Assembly (NCBI GenBank): GCA_023436885.1
Contig: JAEZHI010000031.1
Coordinates: 1 to 64,000, forward strand
Source of the DNA: Pseudomonadota bacterium
Lineage (GTDB): Bacteria; Pseudomonadota; Alphaproteobacteria; Rhizobiales; Pleomorphomonadaceae
DNA: 64,000 bases
Reading direction: 5' to 3'
In this document: positions 63,634 through 64,000 of the stretch, piece after piece
How positions within the stretch are numbered: the first letter of the stretch is position 1
Layout of the letters: each line of letters opens with the position of its first letter
Made by a program: the position numbers and the translations under genes
Notes under the pieces: model-generated
Told to the model about the DNA's origin: nothing
Databases searched by the model: none
Seen by the model: only the letters and a program-made list of their open reading frames with translations

Positions 63634-64000
63634 CTATAGGCACACCGTGGCAATCTTGCGAGCCCGGTCGTCGAGGTCCGTCGCGTCGGTGAGCGACTCT
63701 GGCTCCACCAGACCTCCTTCGTCATCAATGCGGTCAATGGTCGTTTCGACGACGCGGGCAATATCGAGAAAACCGATCCGCCCGGCGAGAAAGGCCTCAA
63801 CGGCGACTTCGTTTGCCGCGTTGAGTACGCAGGGCGCTCCTGCCCCCCTTCGCATCGCCGCCTCGGCGAGCGGCAGACAGGGGAAGCGATCACGGTCAGG
63901 AGCCTCAAAGGTCAACGTACCAACCGCCGCCAGATCCAAAGGTTTCACCGACGTCGGACGGCGTTCGGGCCAGGCGAGACAATAACCGATGGGTGTGCGC
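63634..64000 (-). CDS. dxr: 1-deoxy-D-xylulose-5-phosphate reductoisomerase, 3' end
   Basis: The gene enters from beyond the right edge; about 121 C-terminal residues are visible, frame open to base 64000. RTPIGYCLAWPERRPT and the following VLNAANEVAVEAFLAGRIGFLDIARVVETTI are the conserved C-terminal DXR segments. The enzyme makes 2-C-methyl-D-erythritol 4-phosphate in the MEP isoprenoid pathway. The codon at 63948 (GTG) is internal, not a start. Confidence 0.95.
   Translation of the reverse strand, partial: RTPIGYCLAWPERRPTSVKPLDLAAVGTLTFEAPDRDRFPCLPLAEAAMRRGAGAPCVLNAANEVAVEAFLAGRIGFLDIARVVETTIDRIDDEGGLVEPESLTDATDLDDRARKIATVCL

Overview
The window is GC-rich chromosomal DNA of an alphaproteobacterium, most likely in the Hyphomicrobiales (Rhizobiales). 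The evidence is the lpxD-fabZ-lpxA-lpxI-lpxB block next to bamA and rseP (LpxI instead of LpxH), glnB-glnA behind a sigma-54-like promoter, a FrcBCA-type sugar transporter, and an exonuclease/DNA-ligase pair. I saw no phage, IS element, integron or CRISPR array. Genus cannot be read from the sequence.

Layout. Bases 1-26159 are a catabolic and uptake region: the end of a GatZ/KbaZ-type gene; xdhC; a polar amino-acid ABC transporter (2166-4506); a ROK regulator, AraB-type kinase and FrcBCA-like sugar transporter (4567-11028); a DeoR-regulated operon of a Tat-exported sugar-binding protein, two permeases, an ADP-dependent-type sugar kinase, an ATPase and a class I aldolase-like protein (11031-18663); an acylphosphatase-like small protein; and a coupled set of a Rieske-only protein, a Rieske-less non-haem iron oxygenase and a GST, followed by a BMP-family (purine/nucleoside type) ABC transporter (19311-26159). 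Bases 26270-30809 hold a LytTR response regulator, a CstA/BtsT pyruvate-type transporter and a LytS/BtsS kinase. Then come cfa, a DUF2147 protein, the exonuclease/ligase pair, a zinc-ribbon adenylate cyclase, initiator tRNA-Met, the NAD(P)HX repair enzyme, glnB-glnA, an AroE-like protein, a YegD-like Hsp70, parE, an RhlE-type helicase, a diguanylate cyclase, comEC, gltX and gltA. The window ends with the envelope/isoprenoid block lpxB-lpxI-lpxA-fabZ-lpxD-bamA-rseP-dxr on the minus strand.

The most interesting system is at 19311-26159. Two proteins carry complementary halves of a Rieske oxygenase: one has the CxH/CxxH cluster site and no mononuclear iron site, the other the reverse. They and a GST are linked by ATGA overlaps. 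This composition parallels the caffeine N7-demethylase parts NdmC, the extra Rieske domain of NdmD, and NdmE, but here the Rieske part is its own gene and the set sits before a purine-type importer. A split oxygenase acting on a purine or related N-heterocycle is my inference. Second is a bacterial sugar operon that encodes an ADP-dependent-type kinase and a class I aldolase-like protein together with its ABC importer.
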